A stretch of 64,000 bases of DNA, from NCBI GenBank assembly GCA_020846975.1, contig JADLCX010000058.1, forward strand, positions 124,001 to 188,000, read 5' to 3'. How positions within the stretch are numbered: the first letter of the stretch is position 1; each line of letters opens with the position of its first letter. Position numbers and translations under genes: made by a program. Under the pieces are notes generated by a model. It ran no database searches. It was not told where the DNA came from and saw nothing but the letters and a program-made list of their open reading frames with translations. Of this stretch, positions 34,368 through 42,905 are shown piece after piece. This DNA comes from Phycisphaerales bacterium. GTDB lineage: Bacteria > Planctomycetota > Phycisphaerae > Phycisphaerales > UBA1924.

Positions 34368-35306
34368 GTGCCGGACCTGAACACACTCACGCTGATCGAA
34401 CTCTGGGAAGTGATCACCCGCGACGCCGGGGTGCACAAACTTCTGGAACTGGCCAGGGATGAAGACCTCGGGCCGGCCGGGGGTGTCGGCGACATCACGA
34501 GCTCGGTGCTGATCAAGGATGACCACGCGGCGACGGCGGAACTGGTGTTTCGCTCCGGGGGTGTTCTGGCGGGGGTGTATGCGCTCGGGCCGGTGATCGG
34601 GGCGTTCGGGTTTGCGGGGCAGGTGAGTTTTCGCGCGCAGGACGGCCAGGCGCTGGAGCCGGGCGAGTCGGCGGCGGTGTTTCATGGTCGGGCGCGCGAC
34701 CTGCTTGCGCTGGAGCGGACCGCGCTGAACATGATCGGGCGCATGAGCGGGATCGCGACGCGGACGGCGGAGTATGTCGATGCGGTGAGGGGGACGCACT
34801 GCCGCGTGCTGGACACGCGGAAAACAACGCCGGGGTGGCGGATGCTGGAGAAGTACGCGGTGCGTTGCGGCGGGGGTTACAGCCACCGGCTGGGGCTGTA
34901 CGACGCGGTGCTGATCAAGGACAACCATCTCGCGGGCGTGCCGGTGAAGGAGCTCGCGTCGTTCGTGTCGGGATTAGTGCACCAGGCGCAGATCGTGTCG
35001 CGGTTCCGCAAGACGGAACTGAGCTTCTTTGAGTGCGAGGTGGACACGCTGGAGCAGTTGAGGGCTCTCTTGGATGCGGGCGGATGCGGGCTGGACATCA
35101 TCCTGCTCGACAACATGACGATCGAGCAGTTGGAGCAGGCGGTCGCGGCCCGCGATGCGACGGGCATGGACATCGCGCTGGAGGCGTCGGGCGGGGTGAC
35201 GCTCAAGACAATCCGCGCGATCGCGGAGACGGGCGTGGACCGGATCAGCATCGGCGCCCTGACGCACCAGGCGGCGAGCCTGGATGTGGGGCTGGACTTC
35301 AAGTAG
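34368..35306 (+). CDS. nadC: Nicotinate-nucleotide pyrophosphorylase (carboxylating)
   Basis: Makes nicotinate mononucleotide from quinolinate and PRPP in NAD synthesis. The family motifs are present: EDLGPAGGVGDITSS, LALERTALNMIGRMSGIATR, LDTRKTTPGWRMLEKYAVRC, LIKDNHLAG, IILLDNM and ALEASGGVTL. The GTG at 34368 is in frame; the nearby ATG at 34360 is not. At 312 residues it is slightly longer than average owing to about 20 extra N-terminal residues. The other NAD synthesis genes nadA and nadB are not nearby. A hairpin repeat lies just upstream. Confidence 0.96.
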   Translation: MPDLNTLTLIELWEVITRDAGVHKLLELARDEDLGPAGGVGDITSSVLIKDDHAATAELVFRSGGVLAGVYALGPVIGAFGFAGQVSFRAQDGQALEPGESAAVFHGRARDLLALERTALNMIGRMSGIATRTAEYVDAVRGTHCRVLDTRKTTPGWRMLEKYAVRCGGGYSHRLGLYDAVLIKDNHLAGVPVKELASFVSGLVHQAQIVSRFRKTELSFFECEVDTLEQLRALLDAGGCGLDIILLDNMTIEQLEQAVAARDATGMDIALEASGGVTLKTIRAIAETGVDRISIGALTHQAASLDVGLDFK

Positions 35307-35317
35307 TCGGCCCGCGG

Positions 35318-35731
35318 CTACAGGCTCGAAGCGATCATTTCGGCGAGGGTTTTTCCCGCCGCGGGGTCGAGCTTGCCCGCGCCCCACTTGATGCCCAGCC
35401 CGGAGCCGTCCTCGAAACGCGGGATGATGTGGAAGTGGACGTGCATGACGGCCTGGTGGGCGAGGGCGCCGTTGTTCTGGAGGACGTTGTAGTTGGTTGC
35501 CCCGGTGGCCTTCAGCACCGCGCGGCAGAGGCGGGGCAGCACGCGACCGATCGCGGCGGCGGACTCGTCGGAGAGCTCGTCGAGCCGGGCGACGGCTTGT
35601 TTGGGGATGACCAGCGTGTGGCCGCGGGAGAGCGGGCCGATATCGAGGAAGGCGAAGACGTGGGCGTCTTCGTAGACCTTGTGGCTGGGGATCTCGCCGC
35701 GGATGATCTTTGAGAAGATGGTGTCGGGCAT
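35318..35731 (-). CDS. HIT-family nucleotide hydrolase (HinT-like)
   Basis: Hydrolyses purine nucleoside phosphoramidates or related nucleotides. The 137-residue protein has the N-terminal block DTIFSKIIRGEIPSHKVYED, FAFLDIGPLSRGHTLVIPK, and the histidine triad HVHFHIIPR. The ATG at 35731 starts the canonical N-terminus. An upstream in-frame extension overlaps the mutL promoter region and is unlikely. It is convergent with nadC, with 11 bases between, and divergent from mutL. Confidence 0.95.
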   Translation of the reverse strand: MPDTIFSKIIRGEIPSHKVYEDAHVFAFLDIGPLSRGHTLVIPKQAVARLDELSDESAAAIGRVLPRLCRAVLKATGATNYNVLQNNGALAHQAVMHVHFHIIPRFEDGSGLGIKWGAGKLDPAAGKTLAEMIASSL

Positions 35732-35799
35732 GGCGCAGTGTATGAGCAGGTGTTGTCGGTTGGGTGAGAGGAGGAGGTTGACCGCTACAGTTGGGCCGC

Positions 35800-37746
35800 A
35801 TGGCGATCGCCTCGGCAACCCGTCCGCCGATACGTCCCCTGGACCCCCTGCTGGTCAACCAGATCGCGGCGGGCGAGGTGGTCGAGCGCCCCGCGAGCGT
35901 GGTGAAGGAACTGGTAGAGAACTCGATCGACGCCGGGGCGAGGGCGATCCGGATCGAGTTGGAGCAGGGCGGGATCGAGCTGATCCGGATCACGGATGAC
36001 GGGGCGGGGATTCCGGAAGACCAACTGCTCATGGCGCTGGCGCCGCACGCGACGAGCAAGATCCGTGAAGCACCGGACCTGGACCGCATCGCGACGATGG
36101 GCTTTCGGGGCGAGGCGCTCGCGTCGATCACGAGCGTGTCGCGGTTGACGCTGCGATCACGAACCGCGCAGCAGGCGAGCGCGGCGGAAGTGGCGGCGGA
36201 GGGCGACATCACGCGGGCGGTTCGGCCGGCGGCGGGCCCGGTGGGGACGTCGATCACGGTGCGAAACCTGTTCTTCAATACGCCGGCGCGGCGGAAGTTC
36301 CTGCGGACGCCGACGACCGAGCAGGGACACTGTGTCGATGTCGCGCTGACGATCGCGATGGCGCATTCGGGGGTGGGCTTCACGGTGGTGTGCGATGGGC
36401 GGGTGGTGCTGGACCTTCCGCCGGGGCAGTCGGCGCGGGAGCGCGTGGTCGCGGGGCTGGGCGGGGAGCTCGAGCCACAACTGCTGGAGGTGGGGGCGGA
36501 CCGGTTTGATGATGCCAGGGGGCTGACGTTGTGGGGGCTGATCGGGACGCCCGAGATCGCGCGGGCGACGATGAAGAGCCAGCACGTGTACCTGAATGGT
36601 CGCGCCGTGCGGGACCGCACGCTTCAGCACGCGCTGCGTGAGGCCTACCGGGGCCTGATCGAGCCCGGGCGGTATCCGACGGCGGTGTTGATGCTGGAGA
36701 TGGACCCCGGCGCGGTGGATGTGAATGTTCACCCCGCGAAGGCGGAGGTTCGGTTCCGCGACCAGTCGATGGTGCACGGGGCGGTGTTGCGGGCGGTGCG
36801 GGATGCGCTGCGGGCCGCGGACCTGACGCCGCCGGCGACGGGGTTTGGGGCGGGGAGATCGGAGTGGGGGGTTGGCGCGGCGGGGTCGGGGTTGAACGGC
36901 GGAGGCGGGGAGATGGCCGTGGCGCCGCGGCCGGTGTATTCGCCGGCCGCGCTCGCCGAGTTTCTCAAGCGGCGGCCGGGTGCGCCGGCGAGTGCGCCCG
37001 CGGGTCATGTGCCGGTGGTATACAGCGAGTTGAAGGAAGTGCTGAACCGGCCGGGTGGCGAGGGAGCGGGCGAGGCGGGGATGGTGGATGCATCGCGCGC
37101 GCCGGAACCGGCACGCGTGGTCGAAGTTCCGCTGGTGGACAACCGGCCGCACGATCGACTCTTGCAGGTGCACAACTCGTTCGTGGTGACGCAGGATGAG
37201 CAAGGGCTGTTGATCATCGATCAGCACGCGCTGCACGAGCGGGTGATGTTCGAGGCGTTGCTGGCGCGGATCACCGGCGGCGGGGTTGGGGGGCTTGGCG
37301 GCAACCTGGAGTCGCAGCAACTGCTGATGCCGGTGACGATCGAGCTCTCGCCGACTCAGATCGCGAAGTTGGACGACCTGAGACCGCTGCTGGCGAGGAT
37401 CGGCATCGCGTGCGAACCGATGGGCCCTCGCGCGGTGGCGGTGCAGGCGTTCCCGACGTTTCTGTTCGAGCGCAACGTCGAGCCCGCGGAGTTTCTCTCG
37501 CCGCTGTTCGAGAAGGCGGAGGCGGAGGGGTTTTCGCCGGGCGACGAGGCCGCGCTGCACGAGGTCCTTGACATGATGGCGTGCAAGGCGGCGATCAAGG
37601 CGGGCGACCGGCTGGGCGACGAGGAGATCCGCGACCTGCTCAAGTTCCGAGAGACGGTCGAGAGGTCGAGCAACTGTCCGCACGGGCGGCCGACGAGCAT
37701 CCGCATGACCATCCGTGAACTGGAGAAGCGGTTCGGGCGGAGTTGA
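35800..37746 (+). CDS. mutL: DNA mismatch repair protein MutL with endonuclease motif
   Basis: Couples mismatch recognition by MutS to strand incision. The N-terminal GHKL ATPase motifs are NQIAAGEVVERPASVVKELV, the DDGAGI loop and TMGFRGEALASI. A Gly/Pro-rich linker (about 330-430) leads to the dimerisation domain. The nuclease motif DQHA-x2-E-x4-E is intact near residue 473, and ACKAAIKAGD and CPHGRPT complete the metal site. This points to an incising, MutH-independent MutL. The ATG at 35800 was preferred over an in-frame TTG at 35791. At 648 residues it is full length. mutS is not in the window. Confidence 0.96.
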   Translation: MAIASATRPPIRPLDPLLVNQIAAGEVVERPASVVKELVENSIDAGARAIRIELEQGGIELIRITDDGAGIPEDQLLMALAPHATSKIREAPDLDRIATMGFRGEALASITSVSRLTLRSRTAQQASAAEVAAEGDITRAVRPAAGPVGTSITVRNLFFNTPARRKFLRTPTTEQGHCVDVALTIAMAHSGVGFTVVCDGRVVLDLPPGQSARERVVAGLGGELEPQLLEVGADRFDDARGLTLWGLIGTPEIARATMKSQHVYLNGRAVRDRTLQHALREAYRGLIEPGRYPTAVLMLEMDPGAVDVNVHPAKAEVRFRDQSMVHGAVLRAVRDALRAADLTPPATGFGAGRSEWGVGAAGSGLNGGGGEMAVAPRPVYSPAALAEFLKRRPGAPASAPAGHVPVVYSELKEVLNRPGGEGAGEAGMVDASRAPEPARVVEVPLVDNRPHDRLLQVHNSFVVTQDEQGLLIIDQHALHERVMFEALLARITGGGVGGLGGNLESQQLLMPVTIELSPTQIAKLDDLRPLLARIGIACEPMGPRAVAVQAFPTFLFERNVEPAEFLSPLFEKAEAEGFSPGDEAALHEVLDMMACKAAIKAGDRLGDEEIRDLLKFRETVERSSNCPHGRPTSIRMTIRELEKRFGRS

Positions 37747-37911
37747 CGCGATCCGAGGGTGGTGCGCCGGGCGGGGGTGCGAGGTCCGGATAACGGGCCG
37801 GGATTCGGGCGCGGATTTTGTTTTCGGGCTCAAGGCGAGAGAGCGCGGTTCCGATAGGTCCGAACGGACAGGAACCGTCTGGAGGCCACGACACGCCCGG
37901 AGAACCGACCG

Positions 37912-38319
37912 ATGAGCACCCTTCGATTGATTGAACGCCGGCAGTTTCCGCGGTTTGTGCTGGAGCCGATGTACACGCCGCTGGCGGTACGGACGCTCGA
38001 GGGCGATCAGCCGGTGGGCGCGTTCGACATCGAGGGGCACGCGTACGACATCTCCGAGGGCGGGGCGAGGTTCGAGTTGGATCGGCCGCTCAAGCCGGGC
38101 ACGCGGGTGGCCATGCAGATCACGCTCCCGAGCATCAGCGACAGCGACATCGGGCCCGGCCGGTCGATCCTGGTGTTCGCGAACGTGGTGTGGTTGGATG
38201 AGGACGACCAGATCCCGCCATACAGGATGGCGGTGGTGTTCACGCACTTTGCGCGCGCGGGGGATCGTGATCGGCTGGTACGCCAGTTTGCCTCGGGTCG
38301 GTACCGCGCCGCGGCGTGA
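37912..38319 (+). CDS. PilZ-domain protein, likely c-di-GMP receptor
   Basis: A 135-residue single PilZ domain. The two c-di-GMP contacts are visible: RRQFPR near residue 9 (RxxxR), and DISEGGARFEL near residue 47 (D/N-x-S-x2-G). The start ATG at 37912 has GGAG upstream. It stands alone between mutL and obgE. The planctomycete flagellar cluster 10 kb downstream is a possible but unproved target of its signalling. Confidence 0.85.
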   Translation: MSTLRLIERRQFPRFVLEPMYTPLAVRTLEGDQPVGAFDIEGHAYDISEGGARFELDRPLKPGTRVAMQITLPSISDSDIGPGRSILVFANVVWLDEDDQIPPYRMAVVFTHFARAGDRDRLVRQFASGRYRAAA

Positions 38320-38387
38320 TCGGGTCGTGCGCGGCGTGAGACGAGAGATGGCAAGGTGAGCAGACCGCGGAGGCCCTACCCTCCGGG

Positions 38388-39464
38388 ATGTTTGTCGATC
38401 AGGCCGAGATCACGGTGAAGGCGGGGGATGGCGGGCGCGGGGCGATTTCATTCCGTCGGGAGGCCAAGCGGCCCAAGGGAGGCCCGGACGGCGGCGATGG
38501 CGGCCGCGGCGGCGATGTGGTGTTCTTCGGCGATGAGAACATCAACACGCTGCTGGATTTCAAGGGACGGCCGCGGTGGGAGGCCGTGAACGGCGAGGCG
38601 GGGCGCTCGAAGCAACAGTACGGGCTCGCGGGTGAGGACCTGGTGGTGAAGGTGCCGCCGGGGACGCTGGTGTTCAACAAAGCGACCGCCGAGTTGCTGG
38701 CCGACATCGGGCCGGGCGATCAGCGCGTGATCGCCAGGGGTGGACGCGGGGGCTTTGGGAACGATCACTACAAGTCGCCGACCAACCAGGTTCCACGCAA
38801 GGCCGGACCGGGCGAGCCGGGCGAGAGGATCGAACTTCGGCTGGAACTGAAACTGATCGCTGACGTGGGGATTGTGGGGCTGCCCAACGCGGGCAAGAGC
38901 ACGCTGCTGAGCGTCATCAGCGATGCGAGGCCGAAGATCGCGGACTACCCGTTCACGACGCTCACGCCGCAGCTTGGCATCGCGGAACTTGAGCCGACGC
39001 GGAGGCTGGTGTTCGCGGACATTCCCGGTCTGATCGAGGGCGCGGCGGGCGGCGCGGGGTTGGGGCACGAGTTCCTGCGGCATGTCGAGCGCACGCGCGT
39101 GCTGGTGCACCTGATCGACATCGCACCGCCGGACGGGCGCTCGCCCGCGGATGCGTACCGGCTGATCCGCAAGGAACTCGCGGAGTATTCGGAGCAACTC
39201 GCCGAGAAGCCCGAGATCATCGCGATCAACAAGGCCGATGTCCTGGGCGAGGCGGAGGCGGAGGCCGCGGTGAAGGCGTTCAAGAAGGAACTCAGGCTCG
39301 GGCATGGCGAGCCGGTGCTGCTCCTGAGCGGGGCGACCCGGCAGGGCATGCGGGAACTGCTCGAGAAGTGCTGGGCGATGGTGCGTCCGAAGATCGAGAA
39401 CTGGACGCCCGCGGAGCCGGTGGTGGAGAAGCGCGTCAGGCCGAAGCCGGGGGTTTCGCGGTAG
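38388..39464 (+). CDS. obgE: GTPase ObgE/CgtA, ribosome assembly
   Basis: Essential GTPase acting on the 50S subunit. The Gly-rich Obg fold is at the N-terminus (VDQAEITVKAGDGGRGAISF, then GGPDGGDGGRGGDVVF). The G domain has G1 GLPNAGKST, the switch I TTLTPQLG, G3 DIPGLIEGA, G4 NKAD and G5 SGATRQG. At 358 residues it is the short form, without the C-terminal OCT domain. Its 3' end overlaps the opposite-strand methyltransferase gene by 29 bases. It follows the PilZ gene by about 70 bases. Confidence 0.97.
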   Translation: MFVDQAEITVKAGDGGRGAISFRREAKRPKGGPDGGDGGRGGDVVFFGDENINTLLDFKGRPRWEAVNGEAGRSKQQYGLAGEDLVVKVPPGTLVFNKATAELLADIGPGDQRVIARGGRGGFGNDHYKSPTNQVPRKAGPGEPGERIELRLELKLIADVGIVGLPNAGKSTLLSVISDARPKIADYPFTTLTPQLGIAELEPTRRLVFADIPGLIEGAAGGAGLGHEFLRHVERTRVLVHLIDIAPPDGRSPADAYRLIRKELAEYSEQLAEKPEIIAINKADVLGEAEAEAAVKAFKKELRLGHGEPVLLLSGATRQGMRELLEKCWAMVRPKIENWTPAEPVVEKRVRPKPGVSR

Positions 39465-40062
39465 CGGGCGAGAGCAGCGCGAGCCACTCGGAGTTGCCCG
39501 ACGCGTTCTTCTTGGCGTGGCCGCCGACGATCGGCGAACGGGTCGAACCGAGAACGGTCGCGCCGTGGGTGTTGAGCGAGACGATGGTGCGGTCGGCGAT
39601 GCGCTGAGCGTCGGTCTCGGCCAGCACCCCGTCGTTGAGGAGCGGGCGCTCGTCGGCGTGGACTTCGTAGTGCGGCTTGACGAGGGTGATGATCCGTCCG
39701 CCGGGTCGGAGCCAGGCGAGCGCGGCGGGGATGCACAGCCGCTGGGGGGTCCAGCCCATGTCGATGACAACAAGGTCCGGGCGATCGGCGGGTTCGGGGG
39801 GTGTCGCGTGCAGCGCGTTGGTCCGCTCCATGACACGCACCCGCGGGTCGGTACGGAGTTTCCAGGCGAGCGCGCCGTAGCCGGTGTCGATGGCCGTGAC
39901 CGACGCCGCGCCGCGCTGGAGCAGGCAGTCGGTGAAGCCGCCGATATTGCAGCCGAAGTCGGCGCATCGGAGTCCCGTGACGGTGAAACGAAACTCGTCG
40001 AGCGCGTGGGCGAGCTTGAGGCCGCCGCGGGAGACGAAGGTGTCCGGGCGGCTCCCGGTCAC
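39436..40062 (-). CDS. TlyA/FtsJ-like rRNA methyltransferase without an S4 domain
   Basis: SAM-dependent methyltransferase. The TlyA blocks are clear: FVSRGGLKLAHALDEF, the SAM-binding NIGGFTDCLLQRGAASVTAI followed by DTGYGALAWKLR, VMERTN, LVVIDMGWTPQ and ITLVKPHYE. TlyA proteins (2'-O-methylation of 16S and 23S rRNA) normally have an N-terminal S4 RNA-binding domain of about 60 residues. Here the frame starts at a GTG (40062) just before the methyltransferase part, giving 208 residues and no S4. The GTG overlaps the lpxI stop (GTGA), so the two are coupled. The 3' end overlaps obgE on the other strand. The RNA target is uncertain. Confidence 0.85.
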   Translation of the reverse strand: MTGSRPDTFVSRGGLKLAHALDEFRFTVTGLRCADFGCNIGGFTDCLLQRGAASVTAIDTGYGALAWKLRTDPRVRVMERTNALHATPPEPADRPDLVVIDMGWTPQRLCIPAALAWLRPGGRIITLVKPHYEVHADERPLLNDGVLAETDAQRIADRTIVSLNTHGATVLGSTRSPIVGGHAKKNASGNSEWLALLSPATAKPPASA

Positions 40063-40943
40063 GATGCCGCGCTCGCCACACCGATGATCGAGACGCCCAG
40101 GCGATCGGCCAGCTCGAGCACCTCGCGCTTGTCCACCATGATGACATCGCCCGCGGCGAGCGCGAGGCAGCGGCCGCCGGCGCGGTACAGGTTCTCGATG
40201 GTCTTGGTCCCGACGGTCGGCACATCGCTGCGCCGGTCGTGGCCGGCGCGGGCGCCCTTGCAGAGCGTCCACCCCGGCGCACGCACGATCTGGCCGCAGC
40301 GTTCGATCATGCGGTCGGTGCCTTCAACGGCTTCGACGGCGATGACATCGCGGTCCTTGACGGCGATGGCCTGGCCGATGTCCAGGCGCAGGGTCTGACT
40401 GAGAAGGGGCCAGGCGAAGGTGATGTCGCCGCGCTGGGCCTCGGATGGCTGGCGGCGGGTCATCACGCCCGCCTCGGCGAGCGAATCGCGGATCGGTGCG
40501 GTGGAGTCCAAGAGGTGTACCCCTGAGCGGCCCATTTCATCGGCGATGGCGGCGAGCACGGCGTGCGAGCGGCGGTCGTGGCGCAGGTGCCGGTACCAGG
40601 CAACGATGGTGCGGAGATCGGGCAGGTTGCGGATGATGGTGAGCGGGTCGTGCATCATCCGGGCCTTGTCGATCCGGCCCACCATGATCGCGTGGCGCAC
40701 GCCCGCCCGGCGCAGCATCGGACCCCACGTTCCGACCTTGAGCACGCCGACCTTCTGGAACGACACGCAAACGGAGGGCAGTCCCTCGTCGTATTGGTTG
40801 GCCAGCCCCAGCGCGTGGACGGGGTGTCCGGCCGCGACCAGGCCCTTGGCGATCATGATCGGCAGCCGCCCGCCCGCGGCGACCAATCCGACCGGTGTCG
40901 GCGGCTTGGGCGGATCGGGGAGTATGGTGAGGGTTGCGGGCAA
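40059..40943 (-). CDS. lpxI: UDP-2,3-diacylglucosamine pyrophosphatase LpxI
   Basis: Converts UDP-2,3-diacylglucosamine to lipid X in lipid A synthesis. It is the LpxI type that replaces LpxH in many alphaproteobacteria and planctomycetes. The family start is GLVAAGGRLPIMIAKGL. HAIMVGRIDKARMM is present in the N-terminal domain. The C-terminal domain holds QAIAVKDRDVIAVEAVEGTD and the end VLELADRLGVSIIGVA. At 294 residues it is the usual size. The stop overlaps the start of the methyltransferase gene. Its presence indicates that the cell makes lipopolysaccharide. Confidence 0.93.
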   Translation of the reverse strand: MPATLTILPDPPKPPTPVGLVAAGGRLPIMIAKGLVAAGHPVHALGLANQYDEGLPSVCVSFQKVGVLKVGTWGPMLRRAGVRHAIMVGRIDKARMMHDPLTIIRNLPDLRTIVAWYRHLRHDRRSHAVLAAIADEMGRSGVHLLDSTAPIRDSLAEAGVMTRRQPSEAQRGDITFAWPLLSQTLRLDIGQAIAVKDRDVIAVEAVEGTDRMIERCGQIVRAPGWTLCKGARAGHDRRSDVPTVGTKTIENLYRAGGRCLALAAGDVIMVDKREVLELADRLGVSIIGVASAAS

Positions 40944-41022
40944 CGGCTGATCGGGGAGGGGAGCGAGGGTGTGCAGATGCTATTCGGGAGTTTGGGCGCG
41001 GCGCACCGATGATCCAAAGGCC

Positions 41023-41292
41023 ATGAGCGATCGGAGAGATCAGGTTGAAATCGTGGGAATACCCTTCCAAAAGCCGATCGAAGGCGTGGAGGGCGCGGAT
41101 GATTCTCACGCGGGGAGAGGGCGGAGGTTCCTCGGGCTGTGGTTCAGTTGTGCCCACGCGTACGGCCGCGCCACGAGGAACGCCGCCGGCACCGCGTACA
41201 CGGGGCGTTGCCCGAAGTGCGGCGCGTGCGTGAACTTTCCCGTCGCTCCGGGGGGGACGAGCCAGAGGATCTTTGAGGTCCGGTGTCGGTGA
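41023..41292 (+). CDS. Small zinc-ribbon-like protein
   Basis: An 89-residue protein of unknown function. The conserved-looking core reads GRRFLGLWFSCAHAYGRA, then TAYTGRCPKCGACVNFPVAP and GGTSQRIFEVRCR. A C-P-K-C-G knuckle together with a further Cys pair, and the HAYGR block, suggest a zinc-binding or redox fold. The start is ATG at 41023, divergent from lpxI. Its size and style match small planctomycete proteins, but I cannot give a function. Confidence 0.65.
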   Translation: MSDRRDQVEIVGIPFQKPIEGVEGADDSHAGRGRRFLGLWFSCAHAYGRATRNAAGTAYTGRCPKCGACVNFPVAPGGTSQRIFEVRCR

Positions 41293-41367
41293 CAGGCCCC
41301 AGACGCGAAGGGTGCGCGCGGGTTGAACCAGACCATCTTCCGCGCGCTCCACCTACACTGGCTCAAC

Positions 41368-41919
41368 ATGTCAAGAACCGCCTCAAACTACACGATCGGG
41401 TCGCCGACGCGACGCTGCGCCGCGACCGATCGCGAGCTCCTGACCGGTGAAGGCTTCGTTGCCGCGTTGCTCCAGAATCGAGAGAACGAGGAGTTCGTCC
41501 GTCTGGACTTCTCGTCCGATGCCTGGCCGGCGGGACGTTCGCCGCAACGCTCGTTGATTCCCGAGAACCACGCACTGCTGGGTTCCTGGCGAGGGCTGGT
41601 TCCCGAGCCGGGGGCCAAGCGTCGGATGCTCGTGGATGACGCCTCGCTTGTCGAGATGTTTGAGCAGAGCGACGTGCCCGGGGAGGATGAGGGGGATGAT
41701 CGCACTCGGGAGGCGTTTCGCTACCTCCTGGCGCTGATCCTGCTCCGGAAGAAACTGCTCGTGTGCGAGAAGACGACCGCGGGATCGATGTATGTGCGTG
41801 CGCGCGGGGCCCCCAAGCCCAGCGAGGGGGGCGAACTGATCGAGGTTGTGGACCCGAAACTCGACGGCGCGACGATCGAGCGGGTTTCAACGCGACTGGC
41901 GGCGGTGATGGAGGGATGA
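41368..41919 (+). CDS. Hypothetical protein
   Basis: A 183-residue soluble protein. It reads ELLTGEGFVAALLQNRENEE, FVRLDFSSDAWPAG, and later REAFRYLLALILLRKKLLVC. It shows no motif I recognise. The last part is basic and helical. The start is ATG at 41368. The stop overlaps or nearly overlaps the following lipoprotein gene (ATGA), so they are likely an operon. The shared context with a LolA-like lipoprotein suggests an envelope-related role, which is inference. Confidence 0.65.
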   Translation: MSRTASNYTIGSPTRRCAATDRELLTGEGFVAALLQNRENEEFVRLDFSSDAWPAGRSPQRSLIPENHALLGSWRGLVPEPGAKRRMLVDDASLVEMFEQSDVPGEDEGDDRTREAFRYLLALILLRKKLLVCEKTTAGSMYVRARGAPKPSEGGELIEVVDPKLDGATIERVSTRLAAVMEG

Positions 41920-41921
41920 GG

Positions 41922-42905
41922 ATGCGACGGACCGAGCACGACTGGCCGCTGCATTCCCGTGTCGTTCGACTGGCTGCTTCCATCCTGTTCGCCGTGACGC
42001 TCGCGGGGTGCTCGTCGCCCGAGCCTGCTTGGCGCGCACCGGACGAGTCGGCGGTGTTTGGGGTTGCGCCGGAGAGCGCGAAGCTGCTGCTCCCCGAGTT
42101 CCGCGAGGTAGCGCAGGCGTACAACAAGCGTCTCGTGGGCTGCGACCGGTTCGCCGCGAGGGCGAACATCCGGCTGGTCTACACCGACAAGGCCGGTGAG
42201 CAGCAGGTTGAGAATCCCGAGGGCACGTTGCAGGTGATCACGCAGGACCCGCGCCGACCGCGGCTGGCGTTGAGCCTGGGCAAGGCGGGCCAGACCCTCT
42301 TCTGGTTCGGCTGCGATGCGGAGCGGTACTGGTGGCTGGACCTTTCCGACAAGGACGATCGGGTCGCGGGTGTCGGGCGGTTGGCGTTGTTTGATCGGCC
42401 CGCGGCGACCGGCGGCGGACCTGGGGGAGCCCGGCAACGGCTCGGGCTGGCCATCAAGCCGACGGACCTGATCCGGCTGCTCGGCGTGATCCCGATCGAT
42501 GCCTCAGCGCCGGGGAAGCTGCAATGGTCACGCGACGGTTCGCTGCTGGGAATCGTGTCCCGGCTCGGGACGGCCCGCACCGACGGGTCGCAGCGTGTGT
42601 GGGCCGATCCGAGGACGCTCGTTCCACGGACGATCGAGCTTTACGATGCTAAGGGCAGGCTCGTGCTGGTCGGCGAGCACGAGGGGCTGGAGAATGTGCA
42701 GATCACACGGACCGGGATTCCAGAGTTGATCGGTGCGAGGCCGCGCGTGCCGGCGCGGGTCTACTGCCGACACACCGAGTCCGGCTCGGATATCCGGCTC
42801 ACGCTCACCGGTGTCAGGGACGGACCGATCTCGGACAAGGCGTTTGATCTCGGCGAACTCAAGCGGCGGCTGGGCGTGAACCGGGAAGTGGACTTCGACA
42901 AGTGA
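41922..42905 (+). CDS. LolA-like lipoprotein of unknown function
   Basis: A 327-residue lipoprotein with a signal peptide and lipobox (SILFAVTLAGC). The mature part looks like a LolA/LolB-type beta-sheet protein: FAARANIRLVYTDKAG, GTLQVITQDPRRPRLALSL, WFGCDAERYWWLDLSDKDD and PRTIELYDAKGRLVLVGEHE. GGAGGG precedes the ATG at 41922, though an ATG six bases earlier is also possible. Its role is most likely carrying or binding lipid or lipoprotein; this is inference from fold only. It overlaps the next gene by GTGA. Confidence 0.65.
   Translation: MRRTEHDWPLHSRVVRLAASILFAVTLAGCSSPEPAWRAPDESAVFGVAPESAKLLLPEFREVAQAYNKRLVGCDRFAARANIRLVYTDKAGEQQVENPEGTLQVITQDPRRPRLALSLGKAGQTLFWFGCDAERYWWLDLSDKDDRVAGVGRLALFDRPAATGGGPGGARQRLGLAIKPTDLIRLLGVIPIDASAPGKLQWSRDGSLLGIVSRLGTARTDGSQRVWADPRTLVPRTIELYDAKGRLVLVGEHEGLENVQITRTGIPELIGARPRVPARVYCRHTESGSDIRLTLTGVRDGPISDKAFDLGELKRRLGVNREVDFDK

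Noticed and set aside
36157..38247. Open frame antisense to mutL
   Set aside because: It is Arg/His/Pro-rich shadow text across strong MutL motifs on the other strand.
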